Origin: Acinetobacter nosocomialis NIPH 2119
GTDB taxonomy: Bacteria; Pseudomonadota; Gammaproteobacteria; Pseudomonadales; Moraxellaceae
Assembly (NCBI RefSeq): GCF_000368085.1
Contig: NZ_KB849239.1
Coordinates: 942,927 to 983,697 of the forward strand
Direction of reading: 5' to 3'
DNA length: 40,771 nt
The notes beneath the pieces were generated by a model. The model was not told the origin of the DNA. It did no database searches and saw nothing but the letters and a program-made list of their open reading frames with translations. The position numbers and the translations under genes are program-made. Of this stretch, positions 17,228-24,847 are shown one piece after another. Position 1 is the first letter of the stretch. Every line of letters starts with the position of its first letter.

Positions 17228-18469
17228 ATGTTTGAACTCTCAAAAAAAGCTCAGGATTTTGCTGAGCGAACTAAAAAATTTATGCAAGAAGAAATAGAAC
17301 CTGTCGAAGCAAAATTTTGGGAAGAAGTTCATGAGTTAAATCCAGATGGAAACTGGAAAAAATGGCAGTGGCCCGAGCTTTTAGAAACTCTAAAATCTAA
17401 AGCCAAACAAGCTGGTCTTTGGAATATGTTTTTACCCGATGAAAAGCTAGGTGCTGGGTTAACTGTTCAAGAATATGCACATATTGCTGAATTGACTGGC
17501 CGCAGTTTATTGGCACCAACCGTTTTTAACTGTAATGCACCAGATACGGGAAATATGGAGGTGTTATGGCGCTATGGCAGTGAACAGCAAAAACAACAAT
17601 GGTTACAGCCTTTATTGGACGGAAAAATTCGCTCTGTTTTTTGTATGACTGAACCAGATGTTGCGTCAAGTGATGCAACCAATATGCAAGCGACTGCACT
17701 CATCGAAGGAAATGAAATTGTTTTAAATGGCAAAAAATGGTGGTCGTCTGGTTTAGGTGATCCAAATGCCAAAGTCATTATTTTTATGGCGCATACCCCA
17801 GATGAAACCAAAGATCGCCATCACCAACATTCTATGGTTTTAGTACCGATTGATACGGCGGGTGTTGAAATTCAGCGTATGTTACCTGTGTTTGGTGACT
17901 ATGATGCACCACATGGACATGGTGAGGTTCACTTTAACAATGTTCGAGTACCTCTTGAAAACTTTATTGGTGGTGCAGGCCAAGGTTTTGAAATTGCACA
18001 AGGTCGCTTAGGCCCAGGACGTATTCACCATTGCATGCGCTGTATCGGAGCTGCTGAAAAAGCACTAGAACTTATGATTGATAGAGGTATGTCTAGAACG
18101 GCGTTTGGCAAAGAAATTTTAAAACTCGGCGGAAACCTCGAACGTGTAGCCGATGCGCGAGTAGCCATAGATCAAGCCAGACTTTTAACCTTGTATGCTG
18201 CTTATAAAATGGATACTTTAGGAAACATGGCCGCTTTAACAGAAATATCTGCAATTAAAGTTGTGGCTCCGAGCGTATTAGAAAAAGTAGTCGACATGGC
18301 AATTCAGCTACATGGCGGTGCAGGCGTTTCACGAGATACACCTTTAACAGGTTTCTTTGCTCAAGCACGCAGTTTACGTTTAGCTGATGGCCCGGATGAA
18401 GTGCATAAAGGCATGATTGCCAAATTAGAGTTGGCCAAACGTGGTTATGGTCGTCATAAGAAAGTATAA
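17228..18469 (+). CDS. acyl-CoA dehydrogenase, ACAD10/11-like
   Basis: A 413-residue FAD enzyme of the acyl-CoA dehydrogenase family. Visible blocks are CMTEPDVASSDATNM near residue 140, KWWSSGLGDPNAKV, GRLGPGRIHHCMRCIGAAE, the FAD-binding AIQLHGGAGVSRDTPL near residue 357 and RLADGPDEVHKGMIAK at the C-terminus. The GPGRIHHCMR and HGGAGVSRDTP forms are those of the ACAD10/11 group. In that group a kinase domain phosphorylates a 4-hydroxyacyl-CoA and the dehydrogenase-like domain eliminates phosphate. The next gene, 17 bases on, encodes exactly such an APH-type kinase, so the pair looks like a split ACAD10/11. An ordinary short- or branched-chain dehydrogenase is the alternative. Confidence 0.88.
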   Translation: MFELSKKAQDFAERTKKFMQEEIEPVEAKFWEEVHELNPDGNWKKWQWPELLETLKSKAKQAGLWNMFLPDEKLGAGLTVQEYAHIAELTGRSLLAPTVFNCNAPDTGNMEVLWRYGSEQQKQQWLQPLLDGKIRSVFCMTEPDVASSDATNMQATALIEGNEIVLNGKKWWSSGLGDPNAKVIIFMAHTPDETKDRHHQHSMVLVPIDTAGVEIQRMLPVFGDYDAPHGHGEVHFNNVRVPLENFIGGAGQGFEIAQGRLGPGRIHHCMRCIGAAEKALELMIDRGMSRTAFGKEILKLGGNLERVADARVAIDQARLLTLYAAYKMDTLGNMAALTEISAIKVVAPSVLEKVVDMAIQLHGGAGVSRDTPLTGFFAQARSLRLADGPDEVHKGMIAKLELAKRGYGRHKKV

Positions 18470-18486
18470 GTTTAAAGGAAGAGAAT

Positions 18487-19608
18487 ATGTCGGTAATTGA
18501 TGTAGGCGGTGAAGTACGTGAAGGTGAAGAACTTGATATTGGGGCAGTTGAAAACTGGTTAAAGAACCAGGGTGTTGAGTTAGTTGGTCCCGCAGTCGTT
18601 ACTCAATATACGGGCGGCGCGTCGAATTGGACTTATCGTTTAAAGTATGAAAATACGGATTTAATTTTACGACGTCCACCAAAAGGAACAAAAGCCAAGT
18701 CAGCCCACGATATGGCCCGTGAATATATGGTGCAGAAAAACCTTGCCCCTTATTATCCAGTTCTTCCTAAAATGGTAGCGCTTTGTCAGAATGAAACCGT
18801 TATTGGCTGTGATTTTTATGTCATGGAACGCATTGAAGGAATTATTCCTCGTGCAAAATTACCGCCTGAGCTTGGCTTTACTGAAGAAGATGTTCATGAG
18901 CTTTGTGTAAACGTTATTGATAAACTCATTGAGCTACATCAAGTTCCTTATGAGAACACACCTTTAGCTGAACTTGGCAAAGGTACAGGATATTGCCGTA
19001 GACAAGTTGAGGGTTGGGATAAACGTTATGAAAAAGTCCGCACAATCAACGTACCATCATTTAAATATGTCCGAAAATGGCTAAACGATAATATTCCTCA
19101 AGACTCTACAACTTGCATTATTCACAATGATTGGCGTTTTGATAATGTAATTTTAAATCCGGAACATCCAACAGAAGTGATTGGGGTGCTGGATTGGGAA
19201 ATGGCAACTTTGGGTGATCCATTAATGGATTTAGGTAGTGCTTTAGCTTATTGGGTTGAGCCTACGGATAATATGATCTTCAGGTCAACACGCCGTCAGC
19301 CTACCCATTTAAAGGGAATGTTCTCTCGCAAAGAAGTCGTTGACTATTATTTGCAAAAAACTGGTCTGGAACCTCAAAACTGGACTTTTTATGAAGTCTT
19401 CGGTGTATTCCGTTTAGCAGTGATCGCTCAGCAAATCTATTACCGTTATTACCATAAACAGACCCGAAACCCTGCATTTAAAGATTTCTGGATCGTGATT
19501 CATGCACTACATATCAGAGCTTTAAAACTTATCGCGCAGCAAAAATTGCAAGAATCGGAATTTGCTCAGCAATCTCTACAAAAAATACAGGGTATTTTAA
19601 GAAGATGA
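18487..19608 (+). CDS. APH-fold phosphotransferase, ACAD10/11 kinase-domain type
   Basis: A 373-residue protein kinase-like (aminoglycoside phosphotransferase fold) enzyme. GGASNWTYRL near residue 42 is the nucleotide-binding loop, and LILRRPPKGTKAKSAHDMAR contains the ATP lysine region. HNDWRFDN (His213, Asp215) is the catalytic loop and VLDWEMATLGDPLMDLG (Asp236) binds metal. The RRPP and DWEMATLGDPL forms belong to the ACAD10/11 and LvaA kinases rather than to antibiotic kinases, so phosphorylation of a hydroxyacyl-CoA is the likely reaction. The gene follows the acyl-CoA dehydrogenase by 17 bases and overlaps the next gene by 4 (ATGA). It should not be read as an aminoglycoside resistance gene. 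Confidence 0.87.
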   Translation: MSVIDVGGEVREGEELDIGAVENWLKNQGVELVGPAVVTQYTGGASNWTYRLKYENTDLILRRPPKGTKAKSAHDMAREYMVQKNLAPYYPVLPKMVALCQNETVIGCDFYVMERIEGIIPRAKLPPELGFTEEDVHELCVNVIDKLIELHQVPYENTPLAELGKGTGYCRRQVEGWDKRYEKVRTINVPSFKYVRKWLNDNIPQDSTTCIIHNDWRFDNVILNPEHPTEVIGVLDWEMATLGDPLMDLGSALAYWVEPTDNMIFRSTRRQPTHLKGMFSRKEVVDYYLQKTGLEPQNWTFYEVFGVFRLAVIAQQIYYRYYHKQTRNPAFKDFWIVIHALHIRALKLIAQQKLQESEFAQQSLQKIQGILRR

Positions 19609-20303
19609 CCACAATTTATCTGGTAAGACATGGACAGGCATCATTTGGTAAAAGTAACTATGATGAGTTGTCTAAAAATGGTGAAGCTCAAGCGACTTTA
19701 TTAGGCCAATATTTTAAGAAAATATTGAAAGAACAACCTTATATAGTTGCAGGAACTATGCAGCGCCATGAACAAACTGCACAGCTCGCACTAAAAGAAT
19801 GTTTTCCAGATGCGGTAATCCATCATAATAATTTATGGAATGAGTTTAACCATCAACAGGTTTTTGCCCGTTATGAGCCACGTTTTGAACAGCCTGAACT
19901 GTTAAAAGCCGATATCGCAAAAGAGCATAACCCTCGCGCGTATCTTGCAAAAATATTTGAAGGTGCGATTGAACGATGGACCGACGGTGATTTTCATCAT
20001 GAATATGATGAGTCTTGGCCGCATTTTAAAAGCAGAGTTGAAACAGCGCTACAGCAACTTTGTGATGAGTTGGCAAAAACCAAACCTCGTTATGCAGTCG
20101 TTTTTACCTCTGGTGGGGTGATTTCCGTAGCAATTGGCAAGCTGCTTGAACTGAGCGCCAATCGAACTTTTGCTTTGAATTGGGCAATTACCAATACAAG
20201 CCTCACCACTTTACGTTTAGTTGGCAACGAAGCTCAGGTTTTAAGTTTAAATGAACATCATTTTATAAAAGCTGAGCGTCCAGATTTACTGACATGGATT
20301 TAA
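19605..20303 (+). CDS. histidine phosphatase family (phosphoglycerate-mutase-like) protein
   Basis: A 232-residue protein of the branch-1 histidine phosphatase superfamily. The catalytic motif LVRHGQASFG is at residues 6-15, with the phosphohistidine expected at His9. MQRHEQTA near residue 61 supplies the second arginine and histidine region, and VFTSGGVISVAIGKLL near residue 166 lies where the family's second catalytic histidine is usual (often as GH). Here the sequence reads SGGV, without that His, which is odd. The start overlaps the kinase stop (ATGA), so the two are translationally coupled. The substrate is unknown; reversal or quality control of the kinase reaction is a guess. Confidence 0.8.
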   Translation: MTTIYLVRHGQASFGKSNYDELSKNGEAQATLLGQYFKKILKEQPYIVAGTMQRHEQTAQLALKECFPDAVIHHNNLWNEFNHQQVFARYEPRFEQPELLKADIAKEHNPRAYLAKIFEGAIERWTDGDFHHEYDESWPHFKSRVETALQQLCDELAKTKPRYAVVFTSGGVISVAIGKLLELSANRTFALNWAITNTSLTTLRLVGNEAQVLSLNEHHFIKAERPDLLTWI

Positions 20304-20318
20304 AAATAAGGATAAAGC

Positions 20319-21065
20319 ATGGCAAAGACAATTTTAATTACAGGTGCAAGTTCTGGTTTAGGTGCAGGTATGGCGCATGAATTTGCAGCCAAAGGTGGTT
20401 ATAACTTGGCGATTTGTGCACGCCGTTTAGACCGACTAGAGTCCTTAAAAACCGAACTTGAAAATGAGTACGGTATTAAGGTAATTGCGAAAAGTCTGGA
20501 CGTTACCAATTATGATCAGGTTTTTGAAGTTTTTCGTGCCTTTAAACAAGAGTTTGGCTATTTAGACCGAATTATTGTAAATGCCGGAGTCGGAAATGGC
20601 CGCCGTATTGGTAAAGGTAATTTTGAAATTAACAGAGCCACGGCTGAAACAAACTTTATCTCTGCTTTAGCGCAGTGTGAGGCAGCGATTGAAATTTTTA
20701 GAGCGCAAAATGCAGGTCATTTGGTGGTGATATCATCCATGAGTGCGATGCGTGGGTTACCAAAACACTTATCGACTTATGCAGCAAGCAAAGCTGCAGT
20801 TGCTCACTTGGCCGAAGGTATTCGCGCTGAGTTACTGGATACTCCAATTAAAGTCTCAACCATTTTTCCGGGTTACATTCGTACTGAATTGAACGAAGGT
20901 GCAAAACATTTACCTTTTGAAGTCGATGCCAAAACAGGGTGTAAAGCTTTAGTCAAAGCGATTGAAAAACAACCTGTCAAAGCGTATGTACCACAATGGC
21001 CATGGCTACCAATGAGTATTGCCATGAAAGTTTTGCCGTTAAAGTTGGTTAATAAATTAGGATAA
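20319..21065 (+). CDS. SDR-family short-chain oxidoreductase
   Basis: A 248-residue classical short-chain dehydrogenase. It has the cofactor motif TGASSGLG near residue 7, the NAG motif in IIVNAGVGNGR, and the catalytic Ser and Tyr-x-x-x-Lys (VVISSMSAM, then YAASKAAV near residue 151). CARRLDR after the second beta strand favours NADP(H). The C-terminus is extended and hydrophobic (WPWLPMSIAMKVLPLKLV), which may touch the membrane. It is last in a four-gene operon, 15 bases after the phosphatase, and could oxidise or reduce a hydroxy/keto acyl intermediate of the same pathway. The substrate is not recognisable. Confidence 0.85.
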   Translation: MAKTILITGASSGLGAGMAHEFAAKGGYNLAICARRLDRLESLKTELENEYGIKVIAKSLDVTNYDQVFEVFRAFKQEFGYLDRIIVNAGVGNGRRIGKGNFEINRATAETNFISALAQCEAAIEIFRAQNAGHLVVISSMSAMRGLPKHLSTYAASKAAVAHLAEGIRAELLDTPIKVSTIFPGYIRTELNEGAKHLPFEVDAKTGCKALVKAIEKQPVKAYVPQWPWLPMSIAMKVLPLKLVNKLG

Positions 21066-21097
21066 AAAATACCCCCAAAATTTAGGGGGTAATTTTT
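21064..21097. terminator. bidirectional terminator between the SDR and porin genes
   Basis: ACCCCC (21071-21076) pairs with GGGGGT (21085-21090), with one more T-A pair and A-runs and T-runs on either side, so it works on both strands. It lies between two convergent genes. Confidence 0.9.
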
Positions 21098-21099
21098 AT

Positions 21100-22356
21100 T
21101 TAGAATTTTTTGGTGTAATTGACAAATAAACGGTCTTCGCCAAAGTCATTGCCGTGTTTAACGTTGTAGTCAATACGAATATATTGCAGGGCAAAGCCTT
21201 TTAAGAAAGGCTGTTGAAATGCATAGTTCAAAATGATGTTTGATTCGATTTCATGGTTTTTCTCACCATTGGCTGCTTTAAAATCATGACCGTAAACATA
21301 TTTCACCATCGCGTTTAAGCCGGGTACATAATCTTTAAAGTCATAGCCGTACATGACATGGTAAGACTTTTCATCTTCTTTGAAAAAGCCTGTGGCATTC
21401 CAGTTAATGAAATAGGTTTCTGGTAAGAAACCATCTGGTAGCGGGTAAGCCGACTCTCCAATAATTTGTTGGTAACCCAAACCAAAAGTATGATTTTTTA
21501 CTTTAACAGTTTCAAGTAAGCCTATATTCTGGGCATCAATATTAAAAGTATTGCCGTCATCTTTCGCATTGAAGTATTTAAACTTAGAAGTGAGGGCAAA
21601 GTTAGGCTGTTTCCATGTATGTTCAAGCCCTACATAGTGTTTGTTATACAGATCTTCTAAATTACCAAAGTAATATTCACCTTTTAAAGACGGCGTGAAT
21701 TGATAGCGCAAGTCAATATAATTTAAGCCATCAGATTCTTTAGTAATTCCATTGGATGTGAAAGAAAACTTTTTAAAGCCTTCTTCATTTCGTGGCGAGA
21801 CTTTTTCAACTCGACCAATTTCGGCATAAAGTTGTTCTGAAAGTTGTGACTTAAGATTGGTTCCCCAATACGAAGTGAGTAACTGACGGCTAGCATCGAC
21901 TGCTGTTACAGGTAAATCTAGCCAGAGTTCACCAACACTCAAAAGTGTTTTGTCATAACCTAGTTTTAAGGTCGCACCGTATTTTAGATAGTCAGATGCT
22001 TGAGATTGCGTTTCTTTATTAAAAGGCAAAACAGTATCTGCGACATGTTTGTCAGAACTTAAACGCACGGCGTATTGAACGGAAGCATCGGCCCCAATCG
22101 TAATCGGTTTATCTGCTATGACTAGCGGAGTGTCATGCATTTTCGATTTATAAAATAAAGATGCTGCCTGAGACCAACTACCGGTATCTTTAAGGGCGTC
22201 ATTATCAAAATCGCGGTTGATATAGGCATTTTTTAAAGTGAATTTCCATTCATCTTCAGGTTGCTGATTTGGATTTGCAGCCCATGAGCTGCTATACATA
22301 AGTATTAAAGTGGCAACAGCTAAAGTATGTGGTTGAAAGCGGTGAAATAATTCCAT
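21100..22356 (-). CDS. OprD-family outer-membrane porin
   Basis: A 418-residue outer-membrane protein with a signal peptide (LAVATLILMYSSSWA, then ANPNQQPEDEW). The start of the mature chain reads FTLKNAYINRDFDND, the standard first strand of OprD/OccK-type porins, and the C-terminal strand ends in FVNYTKKF with terminal Phe. OprD porins admit basic amino acids or aromatic acids. It lies 113 bases downstream of an MFS transporter on the same strand, so the two probably serve one substrate across both membranes. The substrate is unknown; position among aromatic catabolic genes suggests an organic acid. Confidence 0.86.
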   Translation of the reverse strand: MELFHRFQPHTLAVATLILMYSSSWAANPNQQPEDEWKFTLKNAYINRDFDNDALKDTGSWSQAASLFYKSKMHDTPLVIADKPITIGADASVQYAVRLSSDKHVADTVLPFNKETQSQASDYLKYGATLKLGYDKTLLSVGELWLDLPVTAVDASRQLLTSYWGTNLKSQLSEQLYAEIGRVEKVSPRNEEGFKKFSFTSNGITKESDGLNYIDLRYQFTPSLKGEYYFGNLEDLYNKHYVGLEHTWKQPNFALTSKFKYFNAKDDGNTFNIDAQNIGLLETVKVKNHTFGLGYQQIIGESAYPLPDGFLPETYFINWNATGFFKEDEKSYHVMYGYDFKDYVPGLNAMVKYVYGHDFKAANGEKNHEIESNIILNYAFQQPFLKGFALQYIRIDYNVKHGNDFGEDRLFVNYTKKF

Positions 22357-22417
22357 AATCCATTTCCAAGATATATGCCAGTCCTCGGCATTACGTATTG
22401 TGAAATATTGGTGTGGT

Positions 22418-22442
22418 GTTCCCTAAATTGTTTAAAGGGAAC
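22418..22442. repeat. short inverted repeat between the MFS and porin genes
   Basis: GTTCCCT (22418-22424) pairs with AGGGAAC (22436-22442), with an 11-base AT loop and no T-run. It may be an mRNA stem that tunes porin expression relative to the transporter, or chance. Confidence 0.4.
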
Positions 22443-22469
22443 TCCTGTTTTTAGGGGCTGTTGCTTCAA

Positions 22470-23819
22470 TTAATGTAATTTTTCAAGCTTCATGCTTTCA
22501 CTAAAGGATTTGCAGCCTTTAAAAAGTAGAGCCAAAGCCAGTACACAGGACAAACCACCCACAATAGATAAAGAAGAACCCACCATTAATGGATTGCCAA
22601 AAACCTTATCTGTAATAATTGCCACTAATGTTGTACCAACACCTAGTCCAATTAAGTTACTCACCAAAAGGAATAGGGCAGAAAGGCGTGCTCTAAATTG
22701 GTTGGGTGCTAACATTTGCAATGCTGTTGCAGAAATCACAAGCGGGAAGGAGGCAAAGAACATTGCAGGAATGAGCAAAGTTACTGAAAGCCAGAGTCGA
22801 TCTGTTTGGGTGAAAAATGCAATTGGAATAATCAGGCCAACAATACCAATCACCCCCGTGAACATCGGTGCATCTTGGCGTCCTTTTTTAATAAACCAGT
22901 CGTTTAGCCATCCTGCACAAAACACGCCTAAAGTATTTGCAACCAACAATATAGTGCCGAGCATATAGCCTGTTTCAGTCGGTGCGAGTTGAAACTTACG
23001 AATGTAAAATGCTGGTGTCCAACTAGTCAGACTGTAGAGTGCCATTGCATAAAAGGTAAAACCTAAATAATGACAAGCAAAAGTTTTTGCATGTTTTTTA
23101 ATAAACTGAAGGCACTGTGTGAATTTAACTTGGTCAACTTGTCCGCTTTGGTTGAGTTGCTGGCCTTTACGTGCAGGGTCTTTAACTGTCAAAATAAATA
23201 ACAAACCAATAATAATGCCGGGTAACCCCACCACTAAAAAGGCAATTTGCCATGCTTTAAGTGCACCTAATAAAGGAACTTCAATGAGTGTCACGCCTTT
23301 AAGCAGGTTAATCACATAACCGCCAACTAAAAAGGCGATACCTCCACCTAAGAAAGCACCAATTGAATAGATCCCGACCGCGCGGCCTAGTTTGTCTTTA
23401 CTAAACATGTCACTAAACATTGAATAGGCCGCTGGAGATAAAGCTGCTTCACCAACGCCCACAGCCATACGACTTAGGAATAGTTGAATAAAGTTTTTAC
23501 TTAAACCGCAAGTTGCTGTTGCCAAGCTCCAGACAATAATTCCGATTGAAATCAGTTTTGGTCGGGAAAAACGGTCGGCAATATAGGCTAATGGTAAGCC
23601 CATCACAGCATAGAATAGTGAAAAGGCAAGGCCATGTAACAAGCTAAATTGAGTATCTGAAAGTTGAAGGTCTGCTTTGATGGGTTCAATCATCAACGCC
23701 AGAATTTGACGGTCAATAAATGAAAATATATAGGCCAACATACAAAGTATGACCACATACCATGCATATGCATTGGTTTTCTTTTGTGTCCTTTCAACAG
23801 CGATATTACTTTGGTTCAT
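22470..23819 (-). CDS. MFS transporter, spinster-like
   Basis: A 449-residue inner-membrane protein with about 12 hydrophobic segments. The first is AWYVVILCMLAYIFSFIDRQ, with the FIDRQ ending typical of spinster-type MFS carriers. The loop 2-3 motif reads GLPLAYIADRFSRPKLI. GVGEAALSPAAYSMFSDMF in segment 4 is another spinster hallmark. Bacterial members of this group are often linked to aromatic or organic acid catabolism. It is followed on the same strand by an OprD-like porin and preceded by a 411-base gap. The substrate is unknown. Confidence 0.85.
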   Translation of the reverse strand: MNQSNIAVERTQKKTNAYAWYVVILCMLAYIFSFIDRQILALMIEPIKADLQLSDTQFSLLHGLAFSLFYAVMGLPLAYIADRFSRPKLISIGIIVWSLATATCGLSKNFIQLFLSRMAVGVGEAALSPAAYSMFSDMFSKDKLGRAVGIYSIGAFLGGGIAFLVGGYVINLLKGVTLIEVPLLGALKAWQIAFLVVGLPGIIIGLLFILTVKDPARKGQQLNQSGQVDQVKFTQCLQFIKKHAKTFACHYLGFTFYAMALYSLTSWTPAFYIRKFQLAPTETGYMLGTILLVANTLGVFCAGWLNDWFIKKGRQDAPMFTGVIGIVGLIIPIAFFTQTDRLWLSVTLLIPAMFFASFPLVISATALQMLAPNQFRARLSALFLLVSNLIGLGVGTTLVAIITDKVFGNPLMVGSSLSIVGGLSCVLALALLFKGCKSFSESMKLEKLH

Positions 23820-23915
23820 ACACTTAATCCTTATGTATAAAACGCTTTAAAGAAATTGATCTCTAGCTTCTATTCATCCTCAAAATTTTTGATACGTCCC
23901 CATTTGAAATGAATA

Positions 23916-24065
23916 ATGGAACGGCTAGAAATGATTGAATTTGGTTTGGTAAGGGACCTTGAAGACGGTGACTTAACACAAACGGAAATAGTAAGATTGG
24001 GTAGATTGTTGAATAATTATTTTCTTTTTATATGTAAAATTCCATTACTTATTGAGTATGTTTAG
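23916..24065 (+). CDS. possible small protein of 49 residues
   Basis: ATG at 23916 opens 49 codons, beginning MERLEMIEFGLVRDLEDGDL and closing with a hydrophobic stretch NNYFLFICKIPLLIEYV. The first half is acidic and looks helical, which is less random than most frames in AT-rich gaps. No clear ribosome binding site stands before it. Function unknown, and it may not be expressed. Confidence 0.3.
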   Translation: MERLEMIEFGLVRDLEDGDLTQTEIVRLGRLLNNYFLFICKIPLLIEYV

Positions 24066-24164
24066 ATACCTAAAAAGTATGTTAAGTGGGCTATTGGAAG
24101 AATTTAATTAAATAACAATATGATTTTACTGTTTTTTATTTTTGGTATTAGACTTTTTATAGTA

Positions 24165-24195
24165 AGCAGCTAAAGAATGACTAGCTTTAACTGCT
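24165..24195 (-). terminator. imperfect inverted repeat downstream of iacR
   Basis: AGCAGCTAAAG (24165-24175) pairs with CTTTAACTGCT (24185-24195) over 11 bp with one mismatch (a G-U wobble in iacR-strand RNA) and a 9-base loop. It lies 35 bases past the iacR stop, but lacks a T-run on the iacR strand, so its role as terminator is weakly supported. Confidence 0.35.
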
Positions 24196-24230
24196 CTAGA
24201 GCCAAGTTAATTTAGTGTCGATGGAAATAA

Positions 24231-24698
24231 TTAACTTGATGGCATGAGATCAAATAATTTTTTTAACTGAGAATTTAAATTGTGTAGCTCGTCTTCTGAA
24301 AAAGCATTGAGGATCCCAGCTAAGGTAACCACACTAATTTGATTAATCTGTTCAACCAGCTCAACTCCTTTGGCTGTTAATTTCACCATCGAGATGCGTT
24401 CATCAGTGGTAGAGGAGTAGACTTCCACAATTCCATCTTCTACCAATCGATATACAGCCTTTGTGGCTGTTGTGAGTTTTAAAGTAGAAAGATTGGCAAT
24501 GTCAGTGATACTGGCTTCCCCAAGTGCATTGGTACTTAAAATAATTTTACGGCGAGTATTATCAATGCCAAGTTTCTTTATAGATTTTTCAATAAGTTGT
24601 GAATATTTACCATTAACTTGGGAAACCCAGAAAAAGGGGAAGTTTTGAATACTCGACGGTTCTTTATTGGGAAGAAATTGTTCTAAATGATCAAGCAT
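24231..24698 (-). CDS. iacR: MarR-family repressor of the indole-acetate cluster
   Basis: A 155-residue MarR protein. A helical N-terminus (FPFFWVSQVNGKYSQLIEKS) leads into a winged helix: IILSTNALGEASITDIANLS, TLKLTTATKAVYRLVEDGIV, then the wing YSSTTDERISMVKLTAKG. A C-terminal dimerisation helix follows. It is divergent from iacH and matches the position of IacR, reported to repress the iac genes of A. baumannii until indole-3-acetate is present. The frame is open upstream to 24773. The start at 24698 (MLDHLEQF) fits the family's usual length, though neither it nor the alternatives (24755, with AGGGA nearby) has an ideal RBS. Confidence 0.88.
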   Translation of the reverse strand: MLDHLEQFLPNKEPSSIQNFPFFWVSQVNGKYSQLIEKSIKKLGIDNTRRKIILSTNALGEASITDIANLSTLKLTTATKAVYRLVEDGIVEVYSSTTDERISMVKLTAKGVELVEQINQISVVTLAGILNAFSEDELHNLNSQLKKLFDLMPSS

Positions 24699-24785
24699 AG
24701 CTAAGCAATAACTTAGTAAAAAAAGGGTAATCCTATTATAAACAAAATTTTGCATATTTCCCTGAACACACATTAGAAAAATTAC

Positions 24786-24826
24786 TTGACAATTCCATTA
24801 AATTTTCTGATATTTTAATTAATGGA
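24786..24826 (+). promoter_or_regulatory. iacH promoter with overlapping candidate IacR operator
   Basis: A perfect -35 TTGACA (24786-24791) and a -10-like GATATT (24809-24814) are 17 bases apart. An inverted repeat TCCATTAA (24794-24801) and TTAATGGA (24819-24826) spans the -10 region. This is the arrangement expected for a MarR repressor blocking RNA polymerase. The centre-to-centre distance of the half-sites is 25 bases, so two sites or an extended dimer may be involved. Confidence 0.6.
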
Positions 24827-24847
24827 TAAAAATACATGGAAAAGTGA

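Larger units (their letters stand above)
23820..24230. other. intergenic region between the divergent ends of the MFS gene and iacR
   Basis: 411 bases. It holds the promoter region of the MFS/porin unit near 23820-23900, a small open frame on the + strand (23916-24065) and an imperfect inverted repeat downstream of iacR (24165-24195). Nothing else is recognised. Confidence 0.6.

Noticed and set aside
18487..19608. Aminoglycoside resistance phosphotransferase
   Set aside because: The fold is shared, but motifs and operon partners match the ACAD10/11-associated kinases.
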